DNA of 64,000 nt from positions 1,426,001 to 1,490,000 of the forward strand of contig NZ_CP095742.1 of assembly GCF_023078495.1 (NCBI RefSeq), given 5' to 3'. Shown in pieces: positions 47,714 to 57,086 of this stretch. The DNA comes from Luteibacter aegosomatissinici (lineage in GTDB: Bacteria > Pseudomonadota > Gammaproteobacteria > Xanthomonadales > Rhodanobacteraceae). A program made the translations under genes and the position numbers. The number at the start of each line of letters is the position of its first letter. Within the stretch, counting starts at the first letter, position 1. The notes under the pieces are model-generated. The model was not told the origin of the DNA, ran no database searches, and saw nothing but the letters and a program-made list of their open reading frames with translations.

Positions 47714-48949
47714 TCAGTAAAGTGCGCGTGCGCGCAGCGTGCCCTCAATCGCGGCCAGCTCGTTGCGCAACGCGGCAGCGTGTTCTTCCGTGGTGCTCAC
47801 ATCGATCACCACGTAGCCCACCTGGCCGGAGGTCTGCAGGTACTGGCCATCGATATTCACCGCCGCGCGCGAGAACACATCGTTCACGCGTGAAAGCACG
47901 CCGGGAATGTTGCGGTGGATGTGCAGCAGGCGGCGGCTGGTCGGATGGCCGGGCAGCGAGACCTCGGGGAAGTTCACCGCCGAGAGCGTGCTGCCGTTAT
48001 CGCTGTAGCGCACCAGCTTCGAGGCGACTTCGATTCCGATGTTTTCCTGTGCCTCGCCGGTGCTGCCACCGACGTGCGGGGTGAGGATCACGTTATCCAT
48101 GCCGACCAGTGGCGAGACGAAGGGATCGTCGTTGCCCTTGGGTTCGACGGGGAAGACATCGATCGCGGCACCGGCCAGGTGCTTGGACTGCAAAGCGGCC
48201 GCCAGCGCATCGATATCGACCACCGTGCCGCGCGAGGCGTTGATCAGCATGCTGCCGGGGTGCATGCGTGCGATCTCGGCCGCACCGATCATCAGCTTGG
48301 TCTGCGGAGTCTCGGGAACATGCAGCGTCACCACGTCGGCACGCTCGAGCAGGTCTTCCAGGCTCGACGCAGGGCGCGCGTTGCCAAGAGAAAGCTTGGC
48401 TTCGATATCGTGGAAGATCACCCGCATGCCCAGCGATTCGGCGAGCACGCCCACCTGAGTGCCGATGTGGCCGTAGCCGACGATACCGAGCACCTTGTCG
48501 CGCACTTCGAAGCTGCCCGCAGCCGACTTGGACCAGCCGCCGCGGTGGCACTGGGCGTTCTTCTCGGGGATGCGGCGCATCAGCATGATCGCTTCGGCGA
48601 TCACCAGTTCGGCCACGCTGCGCGTGTTGGAGTAGGGCGCGTTGAACACGGGTACGCCCAGGCGTTCGGCTTCGGCCGTATCCACCTGGTTGGTACCGAT
48701 GCAGAAGCAACCCACGGCGATCAGCCGGCGCGCCTCGGCCAGCACCTCGGCGGTGAGGTGCGTCCGCGAACGGATGCCCACGATGTGCGCGTCGGCGATA
48801 CGTTCGCGCAGCTCGTCCTCGGGCAGGGACTTCTCGTGGAACTCGATCTGGGTGTAGCCCGCCTGGCGGAAGGTATCCAGCGCGCTGCGGCTGACGCCCT
48901 CCAGGAGCAGCACCTTGATATCCTCTTTGGGGTACGACGTGCGCTTCAT
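47714..48949 (-). CDS. serA: D-3-phosphoglycerate dehydrogenase
   Basis: The 411-residue enzyme (E. coli 410 aa) catalyses the first step of serine synthesis, oxidising 3-phosphoglycerate with NAD. Visible: the Rossmann GIVGYGHIGTQVG, catalytic Arg/Glu/His regions (SRGTVVDID, LTPHVGGSTGEAQENI) and a C-terminal ACT domain (about 335-411, HRNIPGVLSRVNDVFS) for serine feedback. ATG 48949 (MKRTSYPKEDIKVLLLEG) fits the family start. It is divergent from the FAD-linked dehydrogenase gene at 49074. Confidence 0.97.
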   Translation of the reverse strand: MKRTSYPKEDIKVLLLEGVSRSALDTFRQAGYTQIEFHEKSLPEDELRERIADAHIVGIRSRTHLTAEVLAEARRLIAVGCFCIGTNQVDTAEAERLGVPVFNAPYSNTRSVAELVIAEAIMLMRRIPEKNAQCHRGGWSKSAAGSFEVRDKVLGIVGYGHIGTQVGVLAESLGMRVIFHDIEAKLSLGNARPASSLEDLLERADVVTLHVPETPQTKLMIGAAEIARMHPGSMLINASRGTVVDIDALAAALQSKHLAGAAIDVFPVEPKGNDDPFVSPLVGMDNVILTPHVGGSTGEAQENIGIEVASKLVRYSDNGSTLSAVNFPEVSLPGHPTSRRLLHIHRNIPGVLSRVNDVFSRAAVNIDGQYLQTSGQVGYVVIDVSTTEEHAAALRNELAAIEGTLRARALY

Positions 48950-49073
48950 GGCTTGCCCGTTCTGGCGATTCAACGAACCCCCACTATGCCAGAACGGCGA
49001 CGGGATGTTGCAGTGCAGTGGACGGCTGGCGGCGGCGCTGGCACCCTCGGGGGGCCCCTTATCCGAGAGCCCC

Positions 49074-50456
49074 ATGAGCGATCCACGCCTCACCGACCTT
49101 GCCAGCCAGCTACCCGGGCTGAAGCTTTCCACTGACCCGGGCGACCTGGAGCACCACGGCCGTGACTGGACCCGGCGCTGGACGCCGGCGCCGCTGGCGA
49201 TCGCCTTTCCGGGCGATATCGCGGAGGTGCAGGGGATCGTCCGTTGGGCAAATAGGCATGGCGTGGCGGTGGTGCCTTCGGGCGGCCGCACCGGGCTTTC
49301 CGGCGGTGCCGTGGCTGCGAACGGTGAACTGGTGGTCAGCCTGGACCGGATGAACAAGGTGCTGGCGTTCAACGACGTGGACCGCACGTTGACCGTGCAG
49401 CCGGGCATCGCGCTGGAGGCGGTGCACAACGCGGCGCGCGAGCACGGGCTCATTTACCCGGTAGATTTCGCCGCGCGCGGCTCGTGCCAGATCGGCGGCA
49501 ACATCGCCACGAACGCTGGCGGCATCCGGGTTATTCGCTACGGCAACACGCGGCAATGGGTCGCAGGGCTCAAGGTGGTCACGGGCAGCGGCGAGCTGCT
49601 GGACCTCAACAAGGGCCTCATCAAGAACGCCTCGGGCTACGACCTGCGCCATCTCGTGATCGGTTCGGAAGGCACGCTGGGCATCGTGGTCGAGGCAACC
49701 CTTGCGCTCACGTCACCGCCGCCGGCCTCGCAGGTGATGCTGCTGGCGGTGCCGGCCATGGATGCATTGATGAAGGTGTTTGCCGAGGCCCAGGGCAAGC
49801 TGCGTCTGGAGGCCTTTGAGTTCTTCACCGATCGCGCTTTGCACCACGTGCTGGCGCATGGTGCGCAGGCCCCGTTCGATGAGACCTATCCGTTTTATGT
49901 GGTCACCGAATTCGATGCGGCCGATGAAACGGCCGAGGCGAATGCGCTGGCCTTCTTCGAGGCCTGCCTGGCGCAGGGCTGGGTGGTGGATGGCGTGATC
50001 TCGTCCTCCGATGCACAGGCCGCGGCGTTGTGGCGCCTGCGCGAGGGCATCACGGAGAGCCTGGCGAAGTACAAGCCGTACAAGAACGACGTATCGGTGC
50101 GCATTTCGCGGGTTCCGGCGTTCATGGCGGAGATGCAGGCATTGCTGGCCGAGGGCTACCCGGATGTCGATGTGGTGTGGTTCGGCCACATCGGCGATGG
50201 CAACCTGCACATCAACGTGCTGAAGCCGGAAGGGCTGGATTACGCGGCGTTTGTGGAGCAGTGCGAGCACGTGACGACGTTGCTGGTGGAGACGCTGGAA
50301 CGGCACGAGGGAAGCATTTCGGCGGAGCATGGGATTGGGTTGGTGAAGAAGCCCTGGCTGGGGAGCGTGCGTTCCACCGAGGAGATTGCATTGATGCGCG
50401 GGATCAAGGCGGTCCTGGATCCGAATGGGGTGATGAACCCCGGGAAGCTGCTTTAG
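49074..50456 (+). CDS. FAD-linked D-2-hydroxyacid dehydrogenase, probable D-2-hydroxyglutarate dehydrogenase
   Basis: A 460-residue flavoprotein of the GlcD/DLD group: an FAD-binding PCMH domain (about 35-215, PSGGRTGLSGGAVAANGELV, GGNIATNAGGIRVIRYGNTR, SEGTLGIVVEATLAL) and a FAD-oxidase C domain (about 215-460, HIGDGNLHINVL, SAEHGIGLVKK). The divergent pairing with serA suggests oxidation of D-2-hydroxyglutarate, a SerA side product, as shown in Pseudomonas stutzeri. D-lactate or glycolate oxidation is the alternative. ATG 49074 is used; no strong SD precedes it. Confidence 0.85.
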   Translation: MSDPRLTDLASQLPGLKLSTDPGDLEHHGRDWTRRWTPAPLAIAFPGDIAEVQGIVRWANRHGVAVVPSGGRTGLSGGAVAANGELVVSLDRMNKVLAFNDVDRTLTVQPGIALEAVHNAAREHGLIYPVDFAARGSCQIGGNIATNAGGIRVIRYGNTRQWVAGLKVVTGSGELLDLNKGLIKNASGYDLRHLVIGSEGTLGIVVEATLALTSPPPASQVMLLAVPAMDALMKVFAEAQGKLRLEAFEFFTDRALHHVLAHGAQAPFDETYPFYVVTEFDAADETAEANALAFFEACLAQGWVVDGVISSSDAQAAALWRLREGITESLAKYKPYKNDVSVRISRVPAFMAEMQALLAEGYPDVDVVWFGHIGDGNLHINVLKPEGLDYAAFVEQCEHVTTLLVETLERHEGSISAEHGIGLVKKPWLGSVRSTEEIALMRGIKAVLDPNGVMNPGKLL

Positions 50457-50553
50457 CCTCCGGGCCTCCGGGCCTCCGGGGCCCCGGCTCGCAACAGGCT
50501 TCCCTCAGGCGTTACCCTTATCGTCCCCCTATCCCCCAAGGCACCACCCCACC

Positions 50554-51510
50554 ATGGCCCAGGAATCCCCCGACCTGTACCCCGCGATCGAGCCGTACGA
50601 GACCGGTTCGCTCAAGGTTTCCGACCTGCACACCCTCTACTACGAGCAGAGCGGTAACCCGAACGGCAAGCCGGTGGTGTTCCTGCACGGCGGCCCGGGC
50701 GGTGGCACCAACCCGCGTTGCCGCCGGTTCTTCGATCCGAAGAAGTACCGCATCGTGCTGTTCGACCAGCGTGGCTGTGGCAAATCCACGCCGCATGCCG
50801 AACTCACTGACAACACCACCTGGGACCTGGTGGCCGATATCGAGCGCCTGCGCAAGCACCTGGGCATCGACAAGTGGCAGGTGTTCGGCGGTTCGTGGGG
50901 TTCCACGCTGGCCTTGGCCTATGCCCAGACGCATCCCGAACAGGTGAGCGAGCTGGTGCTGCGTGGCATCTTCATGCTCCGCCGCAGCGAGCTGGAGTGG
51001 TTCTACCAGTCCGGTTGCGACCAGCTCTACCCGGATGCGTGGGAGACCTATCTCTCGGCCATTCCGCAGGCCGAGCACGGCGACCTGATCAGTGCCTACC
51101 ACCGCCGCCTGACCAGCCCGGATGCCGCGACGCGCGTTGCCGCGGCGCGTGCATGGTCGGTGTGGGAAGCGGCGACCAGCTATCTCTACCAGGATGAAGG
51201 CCACATGGCCTCCAGCGGCGAAGACGAGTTTGCGCTCGCGTTCGCCCGCATCGAATGCCATTACTTCGTCAACGCCGGTTTCTTCGAAGTGGATGGTCAG
51301 TTGTTGCGTGACGTGGGCAAGATCCGCCACATCCCCACGGTGATCGTGCAGGGCCGTTACGACGTGGTGTGCCCGATGCGTAGCGCATGGGATCTGCACC
51401 GTGCGTTCCCGGAAGCCGAGCTGCGCGTGGTGCAGGATGCCGGGCATTCGGCGTTCGAGCCGGGCATCACCCGTGAGCTGGTCCGCGCCACCGATCAGTT
51501 CAGCGCATAA
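50554..51510 (+). CDS. pip: Proline iminopeptidase
   Basis: A 318-residue alpha/beta hydrolase that removes N-terminal proline from peptides (family S33). Diagnostic motifs are HGGPGGGTNPRCRRFFDPKK, FDQRGCGKSTPHA and the nucleophile elbow GGSWGS (Ser114). The C-terminal GRYDVVCP and DAGHSAFEP hold the Asp and His. ATG 50554 fits the family N-terminus. A 94-bp repeat and a strong terminator follow. Confidence 0.95.
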   Translation: MAQESPDLYPAIEPYETGSLKVSDLHTLYYEQSGNPNGKPVVFLHGGPGGGTNPRCRRFFDPKKYRIVLFDQRGCGKSTPHAELTDNTTWDLVADIERLRKHLGIDKWQVFGGSWGSTLALAYAQTHPEQVSELVLRGIFMLRRSELEWFYQSGCDQLYPDAWETYLSAIPQAEHGDLISAYHRRLTSPDAATRVAAARAWSVWEAATSYLYQDEGHMASSGEDEFALAFARIECHYFVNAGFFEVDGQLLRDVGKIRHIPTVIVQGRYDVVCPMRSAWDLHRAFPEAELRVVQDAGHSAFEPGITRELVRATDQFSA

Positions 51511-51520
51511 CCTTACCCAG

Positions 51521-51614
51521 GTAGGAGCCCACCCTGTGGGCGACATCTTTCGCCACGTCGCAACAGGGCCTGTTGCCTTTCGCGAACAGCGTCGCCCACA
51601 GGGTGGGCTCCTAC
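51521..51614. repeat. 94-bp palindromic repeat (family b), copy 2, intact
   Basis: GTAGGAGCCCACCCTGTGGG...CCCACAGGGTGGGCTCCTAC: arms of about 27 bp with a variable centre. It lies 10 bases after the pip stop and directly before the terminator. Confidence 0.9.
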
Positions 51615-51626
51615 AGGAACGCACAA

Positions 51627-51661
51627 AAAAGGGCGCCCGGGGTTAGCCGGGCGCCCTTTTT
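51627..51661. terminator. Bidirectional terminator between pip and the nuclease gene
   Basis: The stem GGGCGCCCGG / CCGGGCGCCC has an A run on one side and a T run on the other, so it should work for both converging genes. Confidence 0.93.
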
Positions 51662-51670
51662 GTTTCTCGC

Positions 51671-54406
51671 TTAGAACAGGATCGACGGCAGCGTCAGCAG
51701 GTCCACCACGAAACCATCGTGGTCGGACGAACCGAGCGCCTTCTTCACGCCGGTTTCCTTGGCAGCATCATCCAGCGTCTGCACCGGGGCATCCAGGTTG
51801 CCCCGGCCGTACTGCATCTGCAGGAACAGGCCACGGGCCACGGTGTTCAGCAGCGCGTGGTCCAGCACCTGGTGCGTGGGCACCGAGCGCGGGGCCTGGC
51901 CCTGGATGTTGCCGAAGTTCTCGGTGAACAGGAACGAGTAGCGATCCTGGGCGGGCACCGAGTCCACGGCGTTCCACAGGGCCGGCTTCACGATGTTCTT
52001 GCCGAGCTTCAGCAGGTTCTGGCTATCGTCGTACTTGCCCGAGATCAGGCCCACCACATCGGTGAAGCCATCGCTGAACTGGTACGAGTTGAAATCACCC
52101 ACCACCATGATCGGGGTGAGCAGGTTCTTCCGGTCGGTCTGCAGCAACTGCACCTGCTTCGCGAGCGACTGGGCCTGGAGGAAACGCTTCTGGCGGTCGC
52201 GATCGGCAGTGGTGCCGGTCTTGTCCACGTTCTGGCGTGCCTTCGGGTGCACCGAGATCACGTTGATGCGCATGCGGCCGATGATCGACGGCACATCGGC
52301 CGTGAGCAGCAGCGGCGGGTGGTCGTGCAGGTACGACTGCGTACCGCCATCGTCCCACATGGCATCCGCATCAAGCTGGCGCACATCGACCACGCGGACG
52401 CGATCGGTACGGACCAGGAAGCCGACGTTGATGCCGCTCGGGTCGTGGCCCGGCTGCAGGAACGCTTCGTACTGGGCCGGGTAATCATCACCCAGCTGCT
52501 TGGCCAGGCCTTGCAGCACGGCGAGGCTCTTCACTTCTTCTACCGAAAGGATATCCGGCAGCTTCAGCACGCTACCGACATACGCGGAGAGGCGCTGGGT
52601 CTTCAGCTTCACTTCGTCCGGCGTCGGCTCGGTGCTGCCGCCGCTGCAGGTGAACGTGGTGTTGAAGTCCGAATCGCAGAAGCGCTCCATGTTGAACGCA
52701 CCGACGCGCACGGCGTAGAACGGCTTGTTGTCGACCGGCCGCGGAAGCGGGTTGGCCTTGGTGATGGTGATCTTGCTCGGGATGAAGGTGTACGCACCGA
52801 ACGCGTACGAGATGACACCTTCGGCCTTGAACGTGGTGCCGGCGTTGAACGGGGTGTTCGCGGCCACGGCACCGAAGTCGGCCGTGTTCATCTTCAGCAC
52901 TTCGGGGTTACCCGACCAGTTCGGCAGGTTCACGCCATCGGGCACCGGCACGGTGTAACGCACGCCCGGCTTGCGCAGCGAGCGCTGGCCGTTGGCGGTG
53001 ATGTACACCTCGGCGAACGGCTCGTTGCTGAAGCGCAGGTTGCCGGTGGTGATCATGCCGCTGTTGATCGTGACGCGCATGCCCACGAAGCACTGGAAGT
53101 TCGTCGTGCCGCAGGAGAGGGCGTTCGGATCGTTCGACGGCACCTTGTCGTTGAACACCACCGCCGCCGGCAGGCGTGCGCCGTGCATCGTGGTGGTGAT
53201 GGTGGCGTTCTTCAGTTCCGGCAGGTTGAAGTAGTTGTCGACCGTGGCTTCCACATCCACCTGGTCGCCGGCCTTCACGGTCGGTGCGCTGCTGGTGAAC
53301 ACGTAGATGCCGTTGGAGGTCAGCGGGTCGCTATCGGCGCGCGCGTCCGGGGTCTGGATGGTGAAGCCCGCCGGGCCCACCGCCGTGACGATGTTGCCCT
53401 TGGTTGCCACGCGCTTGCCGAGCAACGGCGAGACCTGGTCGTGGCCGGTGATCTGCCAGATTTCGGCGGCGACCGGGATCTCGTTGAGGATCGCGCCCAC
53501 GGCCGTGGCCTTGGCCAGCGCGACGCCGCCCGAGGCATTGGTCAGGTTGACCTTGAATGCCTTGTCGGGGCCGGCGGCCTTGGCGCCGTGTACGTTGACC
53601 GTGACGGTGGCCGTGGTCTGGCCGGCCGGGATGGTGACGTCGGCATCCACCGCGTCGTAATCGCCCGCGGCCACGGTAGCCGTATCGTCGGCGGTGGCCG
53701 CGTGCACGGTCACGTCCGCGGCACCAGCCTGGCTCAGCGTCACGGTGAACGGCATCGGCACGTCATCCGCGTTACGCAGGCTGACGGACGAGTCGGCGAT
53801 CGACAGGCTCGGGCCCTGCGCAACGCAGGTGCTGGCGCTGTTGTGCGGGGTGGTGGGGGCGACCTTCACCCAATCGGCGGAGTTATCGCCGGTGCTCTGC
53901 GGGAAGCCCGCGGCGTTGGTCTTGCGGCTGTAGCCCTGGTCGCCATTGGTGCTGCCCAGGCTCGCCAGCGGCGTGCCGAGCTTGTAGGCCGAGCCGGCGC
54001 TCAGGCCGACCTGGTCGATCACCGTGCCGGAGGCATCCAGCAGCGCGAGGCCGCCGTCATCGGTCACGCCGGTCGAATACTTCTGGTCGAACGCCACGCT
54101 GCCGGAATAGCCCGAGCTTGCCGTATTGGCCAGCAGCAGGTAGCAGCCGGGGGCGATAGTGACGCCGGCCGGGAACGTGAAACGGGTACCCGTGGTGCCC
54201 GCGTTGTTGGAGGCGTTGAGCTTGTAGCCCGACACATCCAGCGGGGCGGTGCCGCTGTTCTGGACTTCGACGAATTCGTCGTTGCCGCCAGCGGGGCCGC
54301 GGACGCGGAACTGGGTGATGGAAAGGTCTGCCGCCTGAAGCGACGAAGCGGCCATAAGGCCGGCAAGCGCCGCCCACAGGGCGCGCTGCTGTTTGGTCGA
54401 ACGCAT
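51671..54406 (-). CDS. ExeM/NucH-type extracellular endonuclease with LTD and Calx-beta domains
   Basis: A 911-residue secreted nuclease. After a signal peptide (about 1-26) come a lamin-tail domain (about 27-150, ITQFRVRGPAGGNDEFVEVQ), a Calx-beta-like domain (about 200-305), an OB-fold-like region (about 325-530) and an endonuclease/exonuclease/phosphatase domain (about 560-905, VGAFNMERFCDSD, PDILSVEEVKSLAVL, VVGDFNSYQFSDGF, LGSSDHDGFVVDL). ExeM-type enzymes degrade extracellular DNA for nutrition or biofilm turnover. ATG 54406 follows GAGGGGA. It has no dockerin or GlyGly-CTERM tail. Confidence 0.9.
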   Translation of the reverse strand: MRSTKQQRALWAALAGLMAASSLQAADLSITQFRVRGPAGGNDEFVEVQNSGTAPLDVSGYKLNASNNAGTTGTRFTFPAGVTIAPGCYLLLANTASSGYSGSVAFDQKYSTGVTDDGGLALLDASGTVIDQVGLSAGSAYKLGTPLASLGSTNGDQGYSRKTNAAGFPQSTGDNSADWVKVAPTTPHNSASTCVAQGPSLSIADSSVSLRNADDVPMPFTVTLSQAGAADVTVHAATADDTATVAAGDYDAVDADVTIPAGQTTATVTVNVHGAKAAGPDKAFKVNLTNASGGVALAKATAVGAILNEIPVAAEIWQITGHDQVSPLLGKRVATKGNIVTAVGPAGFTIQTPDARADSDPLTSNGIYVFTSSAPTVKAGDQVDVEATVDNYFNLPELKNATITTTMHGARLPAAVVFNDKVPSNDPNALSCGTTNFQCFVGMRVTINSGMITTGNLRFSNEPFAEVYITANGQRSLRKPGVRYTVPVPDGVNLPNWSGNPEVLKMNTADFGAVAANTPFNAGTTFKAEGVISYAFGAYTFIPSKITITKANPLPRPVDNKPFYAVRVGAFNMERFCDSDFNTTFTCSGGSTEPTPDEVKLKTQRLSAYVGSVLKLPDILSVEEVKSLAVLQGLAKQLGDDYPAQYEAFLQPGHDPSGINVGFLVRTDRVRVVDVRQLDADAMWDDGGTQSYLHDHPPLLLTADVPSIIGRMRINVISVHPKARQNVDKTGTTADRDRQKRFLQAQSLAKQVQLLQTDRKNLLTPIMVVGDFNSYQFSDGFTDVVGLISGKYDDSQNLLKLGKNIVKPALWNAVDSVPAQDRYSFLFTENFGNIQGQAPRSVPTHQVLDHALLNTVARGLFLQMQYGRGNLDAPVQTLDDAAKETGVKKALGSSDHDGFVVDLLTLPSILF

Positions 54407-54561
54407 TCGAAAATCCCCTCGAGTCGTTGAGTTGTACGCGACCCAAGACGCCCGCAATCCCCTGCGGCGGCGCTCCCCCTGTCAGGTCCGCCGCAGGATT
54501 CTGCCGCAAGTTTGTGACAGCCGGTGTGACGAACCCCACTCCCGCGCTATCACCCCTCGCG

Positions 54562-54649
54562 GTAGGAGCCCACCCTGTGGGCGACATCTTTTGCAAGGAG
54601 GCGGCAGGACCTGTGGCGTTCCTGCGAAAGATGTCGGCCACAGGGTGGC
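54562..54649 (+). repeat. 94-bp palindromic repeat (family b), copy 3, interrupted by IS110
   Basis: It begins GTAGGAGCCCACCCTGTGGG and ends CACAGGGTGGC at the IS110 left end. The displaced end CTCCTAC is at 55784-55790. It lies in the gap between upp and the nuclease gene; 54407-54561 holds nothing else apart from the nuclease gene's start region. Confidence 0.88.
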
Positions 54650-54666
54650 CTTGTGTCTTTGCCGCG

Positions 54667-55774
<1,108 letters not shown>

Positions 55775-55796
55775 AGACAGTTGCTCCTACGGGGGG

Positions 55797-56435
55797 TTAT
55801 TCGGGTTTTTGCTTCGTGCCGAAGATCTTGTCACCGGCATCGCCCAGGCCCGGCAGGATGTAGCCCAGCTCGTTCAGGTGATCGTCGATGGAGGCGACAT
55901 AGATCTCGATATCCGGGTGGGCCGCCTCGATCCGCTTCAGGCCTTCCGGCGCGGCGACCAGGAACAGACCCTTGATCCGCTTGGCACCCGCCGCCTTCAG
56001 CATGTCGACGGTCGCGACCAGCGTGCCGGCGGTGGCCAGCATGGGGTCGACGATGATGGCGGTGCGCTCATCCATGCGGCCGCTGAGCTTTTCGTAGTAC
56101 GCCACCGGTTGCAGGGTTTCTTCATCACGCTGCAGACCCACCACGCTCACCTTGGCCGCGGGGATCATTTCCAGCACGCCGCTGAGCATGCCCAGGCCCG
56201 CGCGCAGGATGGGGACGATGGTGACCTTCTTGCCCTTGATGTGGGTGACTTCGACCGGGCCGGCCCAGCCCTGGATCATCTTGCACTCGGTTTCCATATC
56301 CGCCGTGGCCTCGTAGGTGAGCAGGGCGGCGACTTCGGAGGCGAGTCCACGGAACTCCTTGGTGCTGATGCCGGCAGCGCGCATCAGGCCAAGCTTGTGC
56401 TGGATGAGGGGGTGGCGGACTTCGACGATTTTCAT
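55797..56435 (-). CDS. upp: Uracil phosphoribosyltransferase
   Basis: A 212-residue salvage enzyme converting uracil and PRPP to [32 protein letters not shown], and the PRPP loop [12 protein letters not shown] are diagnostic, as is the terminal [14 protein letters not shown] 56435 fits the family start. The IS110 element lies 13 bases downstream of its stop, so its original 3' hairpin (the 94-bp repeat) is now split by the insertion. Confidence 0.97.
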   Translation of the reverse strand: MKIVEVRHPLIQHKLGLMRAAGISTKEFRGLASEVAALLTYEATADMETECKMIQGWAGPVEVTHIKGKKVTIVPILRAGLGMLSGVLEMIPAAKVSVVGLQRDEETLQPVAYYEKLSGRMDERTAIIVDPMLATAGTLVATVDMLKAAGAKRIKGLFLVAAPEGLKRIEAAHPDIEIYVASIDDHLNELGYILPGLGDAGDKIFGTKQKPE

Positions 56436-56492
56436 GGGCACGGACGATATTGGTTGGCGATACGCCATTGTCGCATCGCGCAGCGCCGCATT

Positions 56493-56586
56493 GTAGGAGC
56501 CCACCTTGTGGGCGACATCTTTCGCGACAGAGCCGCAGGCCCTGATACGCTTTGCGAACGGCGTCGCCCACAGGGTGGGCTCCTAC
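56493..56586. repeat. 94-bp palindromic repeat (family b), copy 4, intact
   Basis: GTAGGAGCCCACCTTGTGGG...CACAGGGTGGGCTCCTAC, located between psiF and upp. Confidence 0.9.
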
Positions 56587-56601
56587 ACCGGCGTGTGTTG
56601 G

Positions 56602-56916
56602 TCAGCCCTTGAGGCACGAACTCATGAACGCCTTGCGCTCATCGCCCTTCAGGGTCTTGGCCTTCGGGTCGGCGTTACAGGCCTTCATCTTGTCCTGCTG
56701 GGTCATCTTGGCCGGAGCCGCTGGCTGCTCGCCTTTCAGGCAGCTGGACATGAACGCTTTGCGCTCATCACCCTTTTTGCCGGTGGCCTGGGTGTTGCAG
56801 GTGGACATCCGCTGTTGCTGCGGCGTCAGCTCTTTCTTGGCCTGGCCTGCCGCAAGGGCGGAGCCGGCGAAAACGAGGAGGGCGGAAACGGCAAGGACAC
56901 GAAACTGCACGCGCAT
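56602..56916 (-). CDS. psiF: PsiF-repeat protein
   Basis: A 104-residue exported protein with a signal peptide (about 1-23). It has two PsiF repeats of about 35 residues, each with two Cys and ending GDERKAFMSSCLKG. E. coli psiF is phosphate-starvation inducible and of unknown function. The start is ATG 56916. The gene is bracketed by two copies of the 94-bp repeat. Confidence 0.9.
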   Translation of the reverse strand: MRVQFRVLAVSALLVFAGSALAAGQAKKELTPQQQRMSTCNTQATGKKGDERKAFMSSCLKGEQPAAPAKMTQQDKMKACNADPKAKTLKGDERKAFMSSCLKG

Positions 56917-56978
56917 GGCGAACCCCTACGTGACGCCGGCCATCCCGGCGCGGGCCAGCTTACGCTTTTTCTCAACCC

Positions 56979-57073
56979 GTAGGAGCCCACCCTGTGGGCG
57001 ACGCTTTTCGCGGAGAGCTCACAAGCCCTGTGGCGAATGTACGAAAAGCGTCGCCCACAGGGTGGGCTCCTAC
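56979..57073. repeat. 94-bp palindromic repeat (family b), copy 5, intact
   Basis: GTAGGAGCCCACCCTGTGGG...CACAGGGTGGGCTCCTAC, with GACGCTTTTCGC/ACGAAAAGCGTC extending the stem. It lies 13 bases past the stop of the aminotransferase gene on the minus strand and could act as its transcript end. Confidence 0.9.
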
Positions 57074-57086
57074 GCAATGCGGGGGC

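Noticed and set aside
51719-54430. 903-codon plus-strand ORF opposite the nuclease gene
   Set aside because: Antisense shadow with repetitive Arg/Val/His composition; the minus-strand protein has clear nuclease motifs.
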